Shown here: positions 41,670 through 53,499 of the stretch, one piece after another
Position numbering within the stretch: position 1 is the stretch's first letter
How the letters are laid out: the number at the start of each line of letters is the position of its first letter
Source of the DNA: Asterias amurensis
Taxonomy: Eukaryota; Echinodermata; Asteroidea; Forcipulatida; Asteriidae
DNA length: 64,000 nt
Reading direction: 5' to 3'
Assembly: GCF_032118995.1 (NCBI RefSeq)
Contig: NC_092665.1
Location: forward strand, 4,562,001 to 4,626,000
The notes under the pieces: model-generated
Databases searched by the model: none
What the model was told of the DNA's origin: nothing
What the model saw: the letters and a program-made list of their open reading frames with translations, nothing else
Program-made: the position numbers and the translations under genes

Positions 41670-41699
41670 CTGTTGCGTGTTCTGTAGACCTTCCCTCAT
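41670..41699 (-). CDS. Possible first coding exon of paralogue B
   Basis: ATGAGGGAAGGTCTACAGAA continues to ACGCAACAG|gtaagt, a near-ideal donor. It gives MREGLQNTQQ and ends in phase 0. Joined directly to the main exon it would hit a stop after five more codons, so it is either a 5' leader with an upstream frame or needs a middle exon, as proposed for paralogue A. No such exon was found between 38.8 and 41.7 kb. Confidence 0.3.
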
Positions 41700-41987
41700 G
41701 TATAAACGCAGGAGGAGATAAAGTTAATAACTGATTGATTTTGTTATAGATCTTGAGTAATTAATGTTGATGAAGAGGTGCGATGGTGTATGGTTCGAGT
41801 CTGATGTCACAATCATGGTCGATGAGCACAATTGTAATTTGGACATGGTTATAGTTCGATAAGCATCACATTATTACACTGTCATGATGCATTTCTGTTT
41901 GATCACTGTCATGATGCATTTCCGTTTGATTTATCAGCGCCCACACCCTCCATCCAATCAAGTAATGGAATGAGAGATGTTTGCACT

Positions 41988-42372
41988 TAAAGACCCTGTA
42001 CACTATTGGTAATTGTCAAAGACCAGTCTTCTCACTTGGTGTATCTCAACATATGCATAAAAAACAAACCTGTGAAAATTTGAGCTCAATTGGTCGTCGA
42101 AGTTGCGAGATATGAATGAAATAAAAAAATACCCTTGTCACACGAAGTTGTGTGCTTTCAGATGCTTGATTACGAGACCTCAAATTCTAAGCTTGAGGTC
42201 TCGAAATCAAATTCATGGAAAATTACTTCTTTCTCAAAACTAATTCACTTCAGATTGAACCATTTCTCACAATGTTTTATACTATCAACCTCTCACCATT
42301 ACTCATTACCAAGCGAGGTTTTATGCTGATAATTATTTTGAGTAATTACCAATAGTGTCCACTACCTTTAAA
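41988..42372 (-). mobile_element. TTAA-A element, full length
   Basis: TTAAAGACCCTGTACACTAT to GTGTCCACTACCTTTAA, with hairpin GAGACCTCAAATTCTAAGCT...GAGGTCTCGAAATC. Confidence 0.9.
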
Positions 42373-42617
42373 CATACGCCACCACCTAAACCGACTAATA
42401 ATGTCTTTGTACTATACTATTATTTGATACGAAACCAGAAAGCAACTACCGTCAACTCAAAAGCGAATAACGATTTTAATTAAGGTTTATAGCTAGGCCT
42501 ATACCCCGAGTTAATTACTGCTCTCGCAGACCGTGTGTTTGTCTTTCATGACGTTAATTAGGAACGCTTGTAGAACGTAGCCTATGTTTCGTTATTAAAT
42601 CACTTAAACTATTCATA

Positions 42618-43005
42618 TTAAAGGTACTGGACACCTTTAATAATATGGTCTGAAACCAGTCCTTGCACTTGGTGTACCTCAACATAATAAAAAAAGCATA
42701 AAATAACAAACCTGTGAAAAAATTGAACTCAGTGGTTGAAAATTGCGAGAGAATTATGGAAGAAAAAACAGCCTTGTCGTACAAGTTGTTTGCTTTAAGA
42801 TGCTTTGATACGAGACCTCAGCTGAGGTCTCGAGCTAGTTCAATTCAAATATTTTAGTGAAAAATTACTTCTTTCTCGAAAACTACGTTACTTCAGAGGG
42901 AGCCGTTTCTCACAATGTTGTATGCTTTATCAACAGCTATCCATTGCTCGTTACCAAATACTAAGATTTTTGATCAATTACCAATAGTGTGCATTGCCTT
43001 TAAAA
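42618..43005 (-). mobile_element. TTAA-A element, diverged, full length
   Basis: TTAAAGGTACTGGACACCTT to GTGTGCATTGCCTTTAA; hairpin GAGACCTCAGCTGAGGTCTC. Confidence 0.9.
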
Positions 43006-43084
43006 ACACAATACGGAGAAACCTGAATACAGAAGCCGCGCATTGAAACAAAACTATTTGGCAAAAAAAAAAAAAGAAATACCA

Positions 43085-43330
43085 GTATCCCTTTTTTTTT
43101 TAGCTATTGTTTATTTTTACATTTTGTTCTTCAAAAAGACAAATTGTCTGTGTATTTCTAGATTAACTTTATAATCTTTTACGAACTTGTAACTACATAA
43201 AGTAAGTGGTACACGTGAATTTAAACTGAAGAATTGGTGGCCAGTAAAAATAAAAAGGCCTCTTCCTCCTTTTGAAAAAACCTGGACGATCAACCTTTTT
43301 TTCTTTTTTTTCCCCCTTTTTTCTTTTTTC
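43085..43330. repeat. Dispersed repeat (as at 1960-2120)
   Basis: TGAAGAATTGGTGGCCAGTA and CCTGGACGATCAACC match the 2-kb copy, followed by a C/T-rich stretch. Confidence 0.5.
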
Positions 43331-43749
43331 TCTTGACTGACATTAATTGTATATAGACAGTACACGATGCAATTAATGTTCTCCTATACTAATAACACTT
43401 TGAACAAGCTGCATTGTGTTTTGCCTATACTGTATTTTGACCGTACTGGGAAACAAAGAGACCGTCACAAAATGGTATTGAACACAGAATTATGACGGCC
43501 TGGTGGATCAGCATTGTATTGTAAGGAAAACAGGGTTTGATCAGCAGAATTATATATACCAAGTCGCCTTCAGACTCAACCTTCAGAACGTAAGACTATT
43601 ATTTTGTCAAGCTGATCAACTTAAAGTCGGCTCAATCAAAGAAGTAATTGAAAGAGTATTATTTCCATTCATTTCTGACTACCCTTCGGTTAAAACATAA
43701 TATCACAGAATCCCACCAATCATTGCTGTTAAAAATAAACGTCGTATTG

Positions 43750-44100
43750 TTTAAAGCCATTGTACACTTTCGGAACAGAAAAAAAGTTATCAGACTTACA
43801 AATAACTTACAGGGTTTAGAGAAGGTAAGAGTGAAATACTTCTCTATTCAATGCTTTACTTTTTGGGAAAACATTAAAAACAATTATCCATTCTCGATAG
43901 CGAGAATTACGGATTTATTTTAAACACACGACACGGCAAAACGTGCGGAAACAGGGATGGGTTTTCTCGTTATTTTCTCCCGACTCCGATGACCGATTGA
44001 GCACTAATTTTCACAGGTTTATTTTATATATAAGTTGTGGTACACGAAGTGTGGGCCTTTGGACAAAACTGTTTACCGAAGGTGTATATTGGCTTTAACA
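43750..44100. mobile_element. TTAA-C element
   Basis: TTTAAAGCCATTGTACACTT, TTCTCGATAGCGAGAATTAC, CACGGCAAAACGTGCGGAAA, TACACGAAGTGTGGGCC and TGTATATTGGCTTTAA. Confidence 0.85.
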
Positions 44101-44210
44101 ACTAAAAACGGTTGCATTTTTGTTTGAGGTTGAAATTTGTATTGGATGTGACTTCAATGTACTAATACACGTTTACAATCATAAATATTTCCCCAAAGGA
44201 GAATGGAAGT

Positions 44211-44600
44211 TAAAGGAACACGTTGCCTTGGATCGGATGAGTTGGTCAAAACAAAAGCGTTTGTAACCGTTTTTTATAAAATGCATATGGTTGGAAAGAT
44301 GTTTTAAAAGTAGAATACAATGATCCACACAAGTTTGCCTCGAAATTGCGTGGTTTTCCTTCTACTGTGCGAACTAACATGGTCGGCCATTTATGGGAGT
44401 CAAAATTTTGACCCCCATAAATGGCCGACGTGTTAGTCGACGATGTAAAAGGAAAACCACGCAATTTCGAGGCATGTTTGTGTGGATCATTGTATTCTAC
44501 TTTTACAACATCTTTCTACCCATTCGCATTTTATAAAAAACGGTTACAAACGCTTTTCAAAGACCAACTCGACCGATCCAAGGCAACGTGTTCCTTTAAA
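44211..44600. mobile_element. TTAA-B element, full length
   Basis: TTAAAGGAACACGTTGCCTT to AAGGCAACGTGTTCCTTTAA, with an almost complete hairpin: CATGGTCGGCCATTTATGGG opposite CCCATAAATGGCCGACGTGT. Confidence 0.95.
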
Positions 44601-44776
44601 TCAAGCTTATAATCACACAGAGTTTCAAGCGAATCTTAATTATTTACTTATATTCACTTATCTTTACGTTGCCTCTAAAACAATCAACTCTCTGCCACAA
44701 GATCTTTATTTTCACACTTGACAAACACACGCCCAGCTATAAATAACGCTGAAATGTTTGGTTTAAATTATTTGCC

Positions 44777-45144
44777 TTAAAGGGACACGTTGCCTTGGAT
44801 CGGGCGAATTGGTCTATAAAAACGCGGTCGAAAGCGTTTGTTATAAAATGCATAATGCCTAGAAGATGTTTGGAAATAATCATCCACATGGACATGCCTC
44901 GAAACTGCACGGTTTTCCATACGTCGTGAACTAACACGGCACGTCATTATGAAATCAAAATAATTGTGACTCCACAAAATGGCCGACCGTGTTGGTTCGC
45001 AAAGTAAAAAGGAAACCGTACAAATTCGAGGTATTTTAACTTTATTCTACTTTTGAAACATCTTTCTGATCATGTTTATAACAATCAGTTCCAAACGTTT
45101 TTCATAGCCAAACTCGCCCGATCCAAAGCAACGTGTCCCTTTAA
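44777..45144. mobile_element. TTAA-B element, diverged
   Basis: TTAAAGGGACACGTTGCCTT to AAGCAACGTGTCCCTTTAA. Arms less alike than in the 44.2-kb copy. Confidence 0.85.
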
Positions 45145-45430
45145 CTTTGCCGAGTGGTTATGGGGCAGCTATACGGGCATTACAATCATCTTCAATTAAG
45201 ACGGCTTATGAGAATGTCCCTGGTCAGTAATTTAGAATTGATGAGTTTGTATTTAAGTAGTAACCCAAACAAGGTTACGTCGCTGACTTTCATCTAGAGG
45301 AATATGCAAATATCAATACGTTCATTATCATCATCTGTATTACCATGGAGAAGGCCTTCAACCATAGAGCTATAATAAGACCTAGCTATTATATGCCTTC
45401 AACCCATCGAAATGTACGATATGGAAAAGT

Positions 45431-45892
45431 TTGCGGTAACAAAATGTAATTACTATCTCTAAATGAGTTGGGGGTGGTTCTGAAAAGCGTTTGCTTAAAC
45501 GTTGTCCCTGCATATTGACTAGTGCGTTAATTTCTATGTAGCTATTATCTTCACATTTCTATACATTGTTTGACTGTTATTTGGCATCCGTCCTTCATTA
45601 TACTCAACGATATTATTGTGTTTTCTACTGTACGCTTATTGTCGACATGGAAAATAAATATACATGTACATTTACTTTAGAAAACATAAAATAACCGCTG
45701 GTTTCAACTCGACGTTTCGATCAGTATGCTGTGATCGTCTTTTATACGTAAAGTTGTGTTTAATATTTAATTGTTTTGTAGAAGACGATCAGAGCAAACT
45801 GATCGAAACGTCGAGTTGAAGCCAACGGTTCTCTTCAGAACCACCCCAGTTCATGTAGAGTGTATCATTACATGGTGTTACCGCAAACCTTT
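45431..45892. mobile_element. GTTTGCGGTAACA-family TIR element, ~460 bp
   Basis: Ends GTTTGCGGTAACA (45433) and TGTTACCGCAAAC (45889). The inner hairpin is TTCAACTCGACGTTTCGATC opposite GATCGAAACGTCGAGTTGAA. Copies: 24495-24720 and 57918-58034. Confidence 0.85.
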
Positions 45893-47545
45893 CTTTATCG
45901 TATTTCCACCAAGTTTCAAATCCTACTCATTGTTTTGCTGCCAATATATATAGAAGCATCTATTGAATTTATATACGAAAATTAATTATACATCCGTCGT
46001 AAAACCCACACTTATAAAACAAGTCAGTGAAGTCGTCACGATCAAACAATAAATACACCGTGGGGACTGAGAGAGAGAGTCACGTCTAATCAATTCACAA
46101 CCGAAATACTTGTTTTAATTATATTAATGACGTCATACGCGGCTACTGTTGACTTATTGTGTGCTTAACATCGCGTTTACGTGCTGCCTACTTGTACACT
46201 GTGCATGTAAAATCAAACAAAAAAACCCAAACCAACCAGACAGACAGACAGACAAACAAACAATTACCCCTAAAAATGACAAAGAGGGTGCATGCAATGT
46301 CGACATAAACAAAGAACACAAGCTATAACATTCAGCTGATGTTAAAATATTAATTTTAATAATAATGTGTGAAATACAAAATAGTACTTAACTTGAAAAT
46401 GCATTTACAATAATAACAAAATGTCACTCTATTGACACACAATACTTAAAATGCAGATTGTGCAAATGATTTTACATCTTAAATGCCTACATTATTCATA
46501 ATTATTATTCACCATTTGAATATAATACATAAACATGTCCCACATTAATGTGGTGTCAAAGGTTGGGTCGATCGCTCACAAAATAAAAACGCACAAGGAA
46601 ATTGCACATGGCTAACCAATAAAGTTAATGGCGAGGTCCCCAATAGTACGGTCATTAGTCTAGTTATTAGCACTAAAATTAGTCTTTCGTTATAACGTCA
46701 CTATATATTTTCAGCGTGTATTGTATACAATTATAAAACGTGGATTAACCTAAGTGACCTATCCATTATTTACATTTCTCTTGGTAGTGGTTCAAGATTG
46801 AAAAAAAAAAAAAAAAAAAACAGTCCAAGGGATGGAAGAATTATCTGTTTTTTTATGAAATGAAATTAATTTTATTTTAATTCTAAACCACGGCTTTGGG
46901 TTTAAGCTCAGGTTCAGGCACCGTCCGCCCGGTGTGTGAAGTCCCTTATATTGTTTCCAAAAGCTGAAGAAAATGGCCACAACCGTGAAAAAAAAAAACA
47001 AGATTTAAAAGCGCATCGCAAATGAACACGTCCACAAAAGCCCGAGAATGGCCCGAGGCTGAGGGCAAAATCGCGATGTCATTATTTGTTTTGCAAAGAT
47101 CGCAAGTGCTAAAATAATCTGCGATAAATATGTATATACAAAAGGAAACTTATAATTAGTGTTATGCCATTAGTGTAATACAACCTTAAATATTTTGAAA
47201 ATGGATTTACGATGATTATTGATTTTTAAGCTAATACTAAAATCGACGGTTAGTACTGTTCACTTTCTTACGATTACAAATTCAGCACTAATATGTAATA
47301 TTTAATAATCATATTCTCGATTGATCAAAAGCACCCTGTGTATGCATAATTAAAAATAAATAAATTAAAATATGATTAACACTAATCTTGTGCACGAGTG
47401 CGTTTTGTGGTGGGCTTTTTTATACACTAAATATATAACGACGCACCATGTCTAACTGTGGGCGTCATAAAATAAAATATAGAAATGTAATGTTTTGAAA
47501 TGATCACTGACTGGTATAGTCCACATAGCATGAAGTCGCTCACTC
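45893..47545. other. 1.65 kb without recognised features
   Basis: CAGA/CAAA short repeats near 46240, A20 at 46801, and a weak ACCACGGCTTTGGGTT match to the 30.7-kb MITE family at 46890. I see no exon. Confidence 0.4.
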
Positions 47546-47547
47546 TT

Positions 47548-47972
47548 TAAGGCAGTGAACGCTATGGGTATTGCTCAAAATAATTGTCAGCATCAAAACG
47601 TACTTGGTAAAAAGCTGTTGATAGCATAAAACATTGTGAGAAACGTCTAATGTGTGAGAAGCAGTATTGACAAACACCAGTCTTTTCACTTGGTTTATCT
47701 CAACAATATGCAAAAAACAATTTTTGAACTCAATCGGTCGTCGAAGTTGCGAGATAATAGTGGTAGAAAAAACACCGTTGTCACACGAAGTTGATTTAGA
47801 GACCTCAAAATCAAAATCTGAGGTCTCGAAATCAAATTCAAATATTTTAGTGGACAACTACTTCCTTCTCGAAAACTACAGCTTTACTTCAGAGTAACAG
47901 CTCTCGCTAAGTTGTTACCAAACTAGGTTTTTCGCTAAAAGTGACTACCAATAGTGTCCAGTACTTCAATGT
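47548..47972. mobile_element. TTAA-A element, rearranged
   Basis: TAAGGCAGTGAACGCTATGG is followed by 5' sequence, then GACAAACACCAGTCTTTTCA in the opposite sense, the hairpin GAGACCTCAAAATCAAAATC...GAGGTCTCG, and AATAGTGTCCAGTACTTCAA. Confidence 0.75.
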
Positions 47973-48437
47973 ACTGCAGCATGGGCTTTAGGAGCTGCAA
48001 GTGCAAGGTTGGAACCAGAAAATAATACAAGGTAATCAATTTACAAATCACTAATAATACTGTAGTTTAGAAAACAAAACAAATAACAATCACATGTTAA
48101 CAAAATATTGAAAGCCTATGTTTATACGAAAGTATAAATGAAAGCTACGTCACACAAACTTTCAATATTAAGTCCAGTAAGGACCAAGATAATTATAGCG
48201 TTCGATTTAATTATTAGACATTTGATTTAATTGTAGACATAACGGTGATCAGGGGAAAATGTCTTCATACTGGTTCAAAGGAGTGTTTAGGGGGCAAGTA
48301 GTAGTAGTACTTCATGTTTTTAAAACAAATGTGTGATATAAAAAATCAGTGGAAGGTTTGCAGACGAGCTACAGTGACTGCGCAAAGAAATAAACTTACT
48401 AATATTATTTAGTTTTGCGGACACAATTGATCTCACC

Positions 48438-48685
48438 TGGGCCCAATTTCATAGAGCTGCTTAAGCACAAAATTTTGCTTAAGCAAAAAAATCCATTGCT
48501 TAGTAAAATCAGATTACCGGCCAAGACTCCACTCAATTGTTATGCTAAGTAAACAACAGGTAAATACTAGTCATAAGCAATGTATATGGCATGAAATTTC
48601 GGCCAGTAACATGTGTAAAATAAGCAAGCTATTTTCGTGCTTAAGCATTTTTTTTGCTTAAGCAGCTCTATGAAATTGGCCCCAG
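48438..48685. mobile_element. P2 palindromic MITE, full length
   Basis: GGGCCCAATTTCATAGAGCT, GCTTAAGCACAAAATTTTGC, TTACCGGCCAAGACTCCAC and the inverse end AGCAGCTCTATGAAATTGGC. 47973-48437 and 48686-49160 have nothing recognised. Confidence 0.9.
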
Positions 48686-49164
48686 AGTGAGTAATATGCC
48701 TGTGAATCTTTTCACAGGACTTTGAAAACTACTGAAAATATAGTGCCAACACATGTAGGTGTTTACTTGCAGAGTTGGTTTGGATCAATGACCTCGTGTT
48801 AAAGATGCTATGTCAGATTTTTAGAATTGATGAGTGAAGAATTTTTAGAATTGATGAGAGAAGTCTCTATGCGCTTTGAGGATGAAAACTAATGAGAAGT
48901 AAATCAAGATGTGAAGTAATTACAAAAAGAAAATTTTAGGAAACAATACCTCAACATCCTTATCGATTTCAATTACTTATCGGGCAAGCTGGTAAGCGAC
49001 ATTCATTCAAAGTATTGACAATTGAGTATCAATACTGAATATGATTGAGGATTTCTTTTTATAAACTAATTTAAACCACAGCAACTTGAGATGAGATAAG
49101 ATTTGTGAATCCCCAAAACTGGGGTCTCTGTATGTAAATATGGTATGGACGGATGGACAAATAT

Positions 49165-49945
49165 CTTCAGTACATGAAGTAGCCTTTTGTCAAGGCCTTC
49201 GTATCTTGGACAGCTTCGTTGAGCCGCGGTCGCAAGCGACTGGAGCGGGAGACCACACACGCGAGTGGCGAAGCCCTGAGGGCCTTTTCCAACTTGTTTT
49301 GCGGTTTTGTTGATGAATTATTCATAGAGTATGAAACGGGTATTAATGTATGCTGACCCGCTGACCCCATCGCTTCTGATTGGTTTGGAATTTTGCTACC
49401 TTAGTCGAGATTTAAAGGAACACATTGCCTTGGATCGGACGAGTTGGTCTATAAAAAGCGTTTGTAACCCTTTTTTTTATAAAATGCATATGGTTGGAAA
49501 GATGTTTTAAAAGTAGAATACAATGATCCACACAATTTTGCCTCAAAATTGCGTGGTTTTCCTTTTACTGTGCGAACTAACACGTTCGGCCATTAATTTA
49601 TGGGAGTTCAAAAATTTGACTCCCATAAATGGCCGACCGTGTTAGTCGACGATGTAAAAGGAAAACCGTGCAATTTCGAGGTATGTTTGTGTGGATCATT
49701 GTATTCTACTTTTACAACATCTTTCTACCCCATGTGCATTTTATAAAAAACGGTTACAAACGCTTTTCAAAGACCAACGTGTTCCTTTAAAGAAACACAT
49801 AAGAAACCGCAAACAAGTTGGAAAAGGCCCCCGTGGCTTCTCCACTCGCGTGTGTGGTCTCCCGTTCCAGTCGCTTGGGACCGCGGCTCTACGAAGGTAT
49901 CCAACCCACGAAAGGCCTTGAAAAAAGGCTATACATGATGAAGCC
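49165..49945. mobile_element. Inverted-repeat element with a TTAA-B element in its loop
   Basis: Arms 49187-49313 and 49804-49925 are inverse copies: CGCAAGCGACTGGAGCGGGA, GACCACACACGCGAGTGG and CCTTTTCCAACTTGTTTTGC against GCAAACAAGTTGGAAAAGGC, CCACTCGCGTGTGTGGTCTC and CCCGTTCCAGTCGCTTG. A full TTAA-B copy lies at 49412-49797. Confidence 0.85.
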
Positions 49946-50194
49946 ACTTCAAGTTAGTCTATTGACTTTTAGTCTATTGACTTTTAGTAAATTATTTACA
50001 CTATAGAGGAAACGAGCGGGTTTAATAGTGAAAAGGCAGTGAAAATCTAAACAAATGTTAATAAAACAATCTTAGCTGTACTGATTCAATAGAGTACTCC
50101 TAATTTACTAGAATAGTTAAATCAAATTAACAATTTATATTAGTACGTAATATCAAGTGTAACAAAATATACCGATTTTAGCATAACAGCAAAT

Positions 50195-50320
50195 TTAGCT
50201 ATTCAATTATTTTGAGTACTTACCATTAGTGTCCAGTGCCTGTAAGCAGAAAAAGTTTGCTTACCAAAATAAGGTTACCAGCCACACTAACATGTCATGT
50301 GTATAAATTGTGACTGGTAT
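50195..50320. repeat. TTAA-A end and P2 fragment
   Basis: GTACTTACCATTAGTGTCCA then AAGTTTGCTTACCAAAATAA and GGTTACCAGCCAC. Both partial. Confidence 0.5.
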
Positions 50321-50527
50321 CCTGCTCATTTTTACTTAGCACTGGGAACACTCAATGGTCTTGTGGTTAATATATCTCACAGAATGTAAGGGTCAACCTA
50401 AGCAACTTTTGATGGATTCGTTTTTCCACGAGACTTTGAAAGTACCGAGACTCAGTACATTTTCACACATTGGGTTAAAACAGTTTTAAATTACCTTTAT
50501 GGAAGAAAAACATCATTACAACTCATT

Positions 50528-50832
50528 GGCAGTGTCATGGCCGAGCGGTTAAGAGCAACGGATTCAAGCACTGGTGTTTGATCAGCAGGGTGTGGGTTCG
50601 GATCCTGGTCGTGACACTTTCTACATAAAATTGGGGAGATAGTGCTTTCTGCTCTACCGGCTAGGCTTCGAATTGAAGATAACCAAGCCTACATTCGTAT
50701 GGACTGTGAAAGGGGTAACCCTGTTTCAGCCCTAGGAGTAGGTGGCAATGGCCTCTGGAAAAATAATAATTGTAGCCCACACCTTGAAGTGGCCTTCAGG
50801 CCTCGTGTGTCAGGCGACCGTGCATAAAAAAA
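50528..50832 (+). mobile_element. SINE derived from tRNA-Leu
   Basis: The head matches a leucine tRNA: GTGTCATGGCCGAGCGGTTA, anticodon loop TTCAAGC, long variable arm, GGGTTCGGATCCTGG. The body contains TTGAAGATAACCAAGCC, GTAGGTGGCAATGGCCTCTG and GGCCTTCAGGCCTCGTG, ending in A9. The body after the tRNA end shows it is a retroposon. Confidence 0.85.
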
Positions 50833-50974
50833 AAATTGTTTTAAGTTTCACATACATACATACATACACCTACATCAGCTACGTTTCATATAATAAATAA
50901 ATTAAACCATCTAAAAAGTTGAATGAACCTACTTACAATGTACAACATTCACAATCACACACCAAGTATGGCCA

Positions 50975-51212
50975 GGGCTCAATTTCATAAAGCTGCTTAG
51001 CACACAAATTTGCTAAGCATGAAATCTCTTCTTTGATACAAACAGGATTACCAACCAAGTTTCCATTTGTTAACGTTACTAAGTTGAAGTTTTCTTAACT
51101 CCTGAAAATCCTGTGAAAATTTGGTTGGTGATCTGATTTTTGATCGAAGGCAACAAATGTCATGCTAAGCAAATTTGTTGTGCTTAGCAGCTCAATGAAA
51201 TTGGGCCCTGGA
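50975..51212. mobile_element. P2 palindromic MITE
   Basis: GGGCTCAATTTCATAAAGCT, TGCTAAGCATGAAATC and TTAGCAGCTCAATGAAATTG, with the TTACCAACCAA block inside. Confidence 0.85.
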
Positions 51213-51257
51213 GTCAACAATGGTCAAATCCAGCACTCATAGCTTACAATTTTTTTT

Positions 51258-51380
51258 TAGTTTGGCTGTGTCCGAGTTAGCGGCTACAGCTCTGGCTACC
51301 GCTAGATTTCCACATCATCATGCAAGAGGTATAGGAGGTTTAGCAGTAGTTGTAGCCGCCAATTAGGATACGGCCTAATT
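51258..51380. mobile_element. Short foldback MITE
   Basis: GGCTGTGTCCGAGTTAGCGG CTACA at the left and the inverse TGTAGCCGCCAATTAGGATA CGGCC at the right. Confidence 0.6.
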
Positions 51381-51392
51381 ACCGCTAGGTGT

Positions 51393-51557
51393 ATTAAGGC
51401 CAACTCACACTGCAGCGATAACAAAAATGATCACGACGCTAAGAGAACGCATTCTATTGGTTGAAAGGCTCAACGCAGAATACGCCCACGCTCGTTCAAC
51501 CAATCGAGGGCGTGCATTGTTAACATTCTCATTTTCGTTCTCAAGGCATGTGTGACC
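51393..51557. mobile_element. Foldback MITE, second copy of the 10.2-kb family
   Basis: GGCCAACTCACACTGCAGCG at the left; AACGCAGAATACGCCCACGC and TTCAACCAATCGAGGGCGTG inside; ends CATGTGTGACCCTGG. Confidence 0.75.
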
Positions 51558-51562
51558 CTGGG

Positions 51563-51712
51563 GTGGATTTCACAAAGAGTTAGGACTAGTCGTATCTCGA
51601 GTTAGGACCAGTTACTCGTCCTAACTTAGGACTATCCATGCAATGTGTATATCTCCTAGGACTAGTCCTACGTTAGGACTAGTCCTAACTCTTTGTGAAA
51701 TCGACCCCAGGC
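51563..51712. mobile_element. P1 palindromic MITE
   Basis: GGATTTCACAAAGAGTTAGG to CCTAACTCTTTGTGAAATCG, with ATCCATGCAATGTGTATATC inside as at 9198. Confidence 0.9.
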
Positions 51713-52186
51713 CTTTATAATATGTACTTGGTAAGGGTGATTATGTACAACTAAATGCAACACAGTACAAAAGTTATAATATACAAAATGTACATATTAT
51801 AATCTGAGACATGTATGCTGTACATGGCTACACCCACTATATACATCTCTTATGCTTGACTGTATCATACAGTCAACCTGCAGTATAATACAGTATAAAC
51901 CTGCGTAAAGCCGTATGGGACGTAACGCTGTTGGTTTCATGTGTTTTGAAATGAGGGAATAAAAGGGTAGCGACGAGTTCTTTAACGGACGTTTAAAACC
52001 GTGTGATAAAGGCCCAAGCCCAATGAATTGCGCATTCCGCCTGATAATATTGGCGTACACGCGCGCCTGACACGCAGAAGATAGCCGGTTATAAACAGCT
52101 CCAGCTGGTCATGCTCAACAGTTTAAACACCCCCACTCGACACGCTCTCCACCAATAGGAGTAGCAAAACTGTCGGTAGTATTTAT

Positions 52187-52425
52187 GAATGCATGTTAAA
52201 GAAACCAGTGCTTTTATCAAAACGAGAAGGGGCTCACCCCTGGGGTTCCTGGCTGTGGCTGCTGTATGCACCGTAGCACCTTGTAAACCCTGCTACAATT
52301 GGTTCTCAGAATTCATCACTTCAGTAACATATATTTCTGAAAGTTTGTATATACTCAGCGCCTCGAGTACCTTGTTGGTAGAAAAGTGGACTATATAAGA
52401 CTTTGATATTATTATTAATATGATT
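52187..52425 (+). mobile_element. SINE, 5'-truncated (family of 22983-23345)
   Basis: GTTCCTGGCTGTGGCTGCTG, TGAAAGTTTGTATATACTCA, GCGCCTCGAGTACCTTGTTG and the tail TATATAAGACTTTGATATTA. Confidence 0.85.
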
Positions 52426-52452
52426 AAACTCAACTTATTGCGCGAGTAGATG

Positions 52453-52728
52453 CAGGGTGTCACGGCCGAGTGGTTAAGAGCATCAAATTCAAGTTCTGGT
52501 GGTTAAGTCGGCGAAGTGTGGGTTCGAATCCCGGTCATGACACTTGTGTCTGTGAACAAGATACTTAACTATAATTGCTTCTCTTCACCCAGGGATATAA
52601 ATGGGTATCTGTGAGGATAGAGGTTGATATTGTGTTTAAAAAAGCCTTTGGAGCGCGATGGCTGCTCAGGTTTTATACTCCCCAGGGAGCTGAGAAAGAG
52701 TAAAGGATGTTATATTGTTATTGTAGGG
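52453..52728 (+). mobile_element. SINE derived from tRNA-Leu
   Basis: GTGTCACGGCCGAGTGGTTA, TTCAAGT, GGGTTCGAATCCCGGTCATG, then AACAAGATACTTAACTATAA, TTGCTTCTCTTCACCCAGGG, GGGAGCTGAGAAAGAG and a short ATTGTT tail. Same head as the 50.5-kb SINE but a different body. 52729-53092 has no recognised feature. Confidence 0.85.
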
Positions 52729-53092
52729 GCCTAAAGGTCAGTCATTTGTCACAGCAGAAAGAGTTTTTTATTCCCATTTGCATTCATGACCTACCAATTA
52801 TTAATAGATGTCTTGCAGATTTCTCTTTGTCCAAAATCAAGGAGGTAGGAGGATTTCGAGTTCAAACACAAAAACAGAAAGGCCAAAGGGAAGGAAGTTA
52901 TTATAAACTAAACCGATTTCTCAGTGTAAATCACTTCATCTCATGTTAACAAGGTTACATTTTCAACCGCACAATAATGGTTACATTATTTGCAGGGGTT
53001 AAGACTTTGTCCTTGTAAAGGCCAGGCAGTGTTTCCTTTTCAGCAAAGGGTACCTCTATTTAGGAAGGAAGTATCAATGTGTACAGGAACGT

Positions 53093-53478
53093 TTTAAAGA
53101 CACTGGACACTATTGGTTATTGTCAAAGACCAGTGTTCTCACTTTGTGTGTATCTCAACATATGCATAAAATAACAAACCTGTGAAATTTTGAGCTCAAT
53201 TGGTCGTCGAAGTTGCGAGAGAATAATGAAAGAAAAAAACATCCTTTTCACAGAAAATGTGTGCTTTCAGATGCTTTATTTCAAGACCTCAAAATCTGAT
53301 TCTTAGGTCTCGAAATCAAATTTGTGGAAAATTACTTCTTTCTTGAAAACTATGTTACTTCAGAGGGAGCCGATTCTCATGTTTTATACTATAAACAGCT
53401 CTCCATTGCTTGTTACCAAGTAAGTTTTTATTCTAACAATTATTTTGAGTAATTACCAATAGTGTCTAGTGCCTTTAA
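53093..53478 (-). mobile_element. TTAA-A element, full length
   Basis: TTTAAAGACACTGGACACTA to GTGTCTAGTGCCTTTAA. Confidence 0.95.
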
Positions 53479-53499
53479 AAGACCACAAGGTAATGAATA

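Noticed and set aside
50528-52545. Two leucine tRNA genes
   Set aside because: Both tRNA-like heads are diverged and run on into SINE bodies, so they are retroposons.
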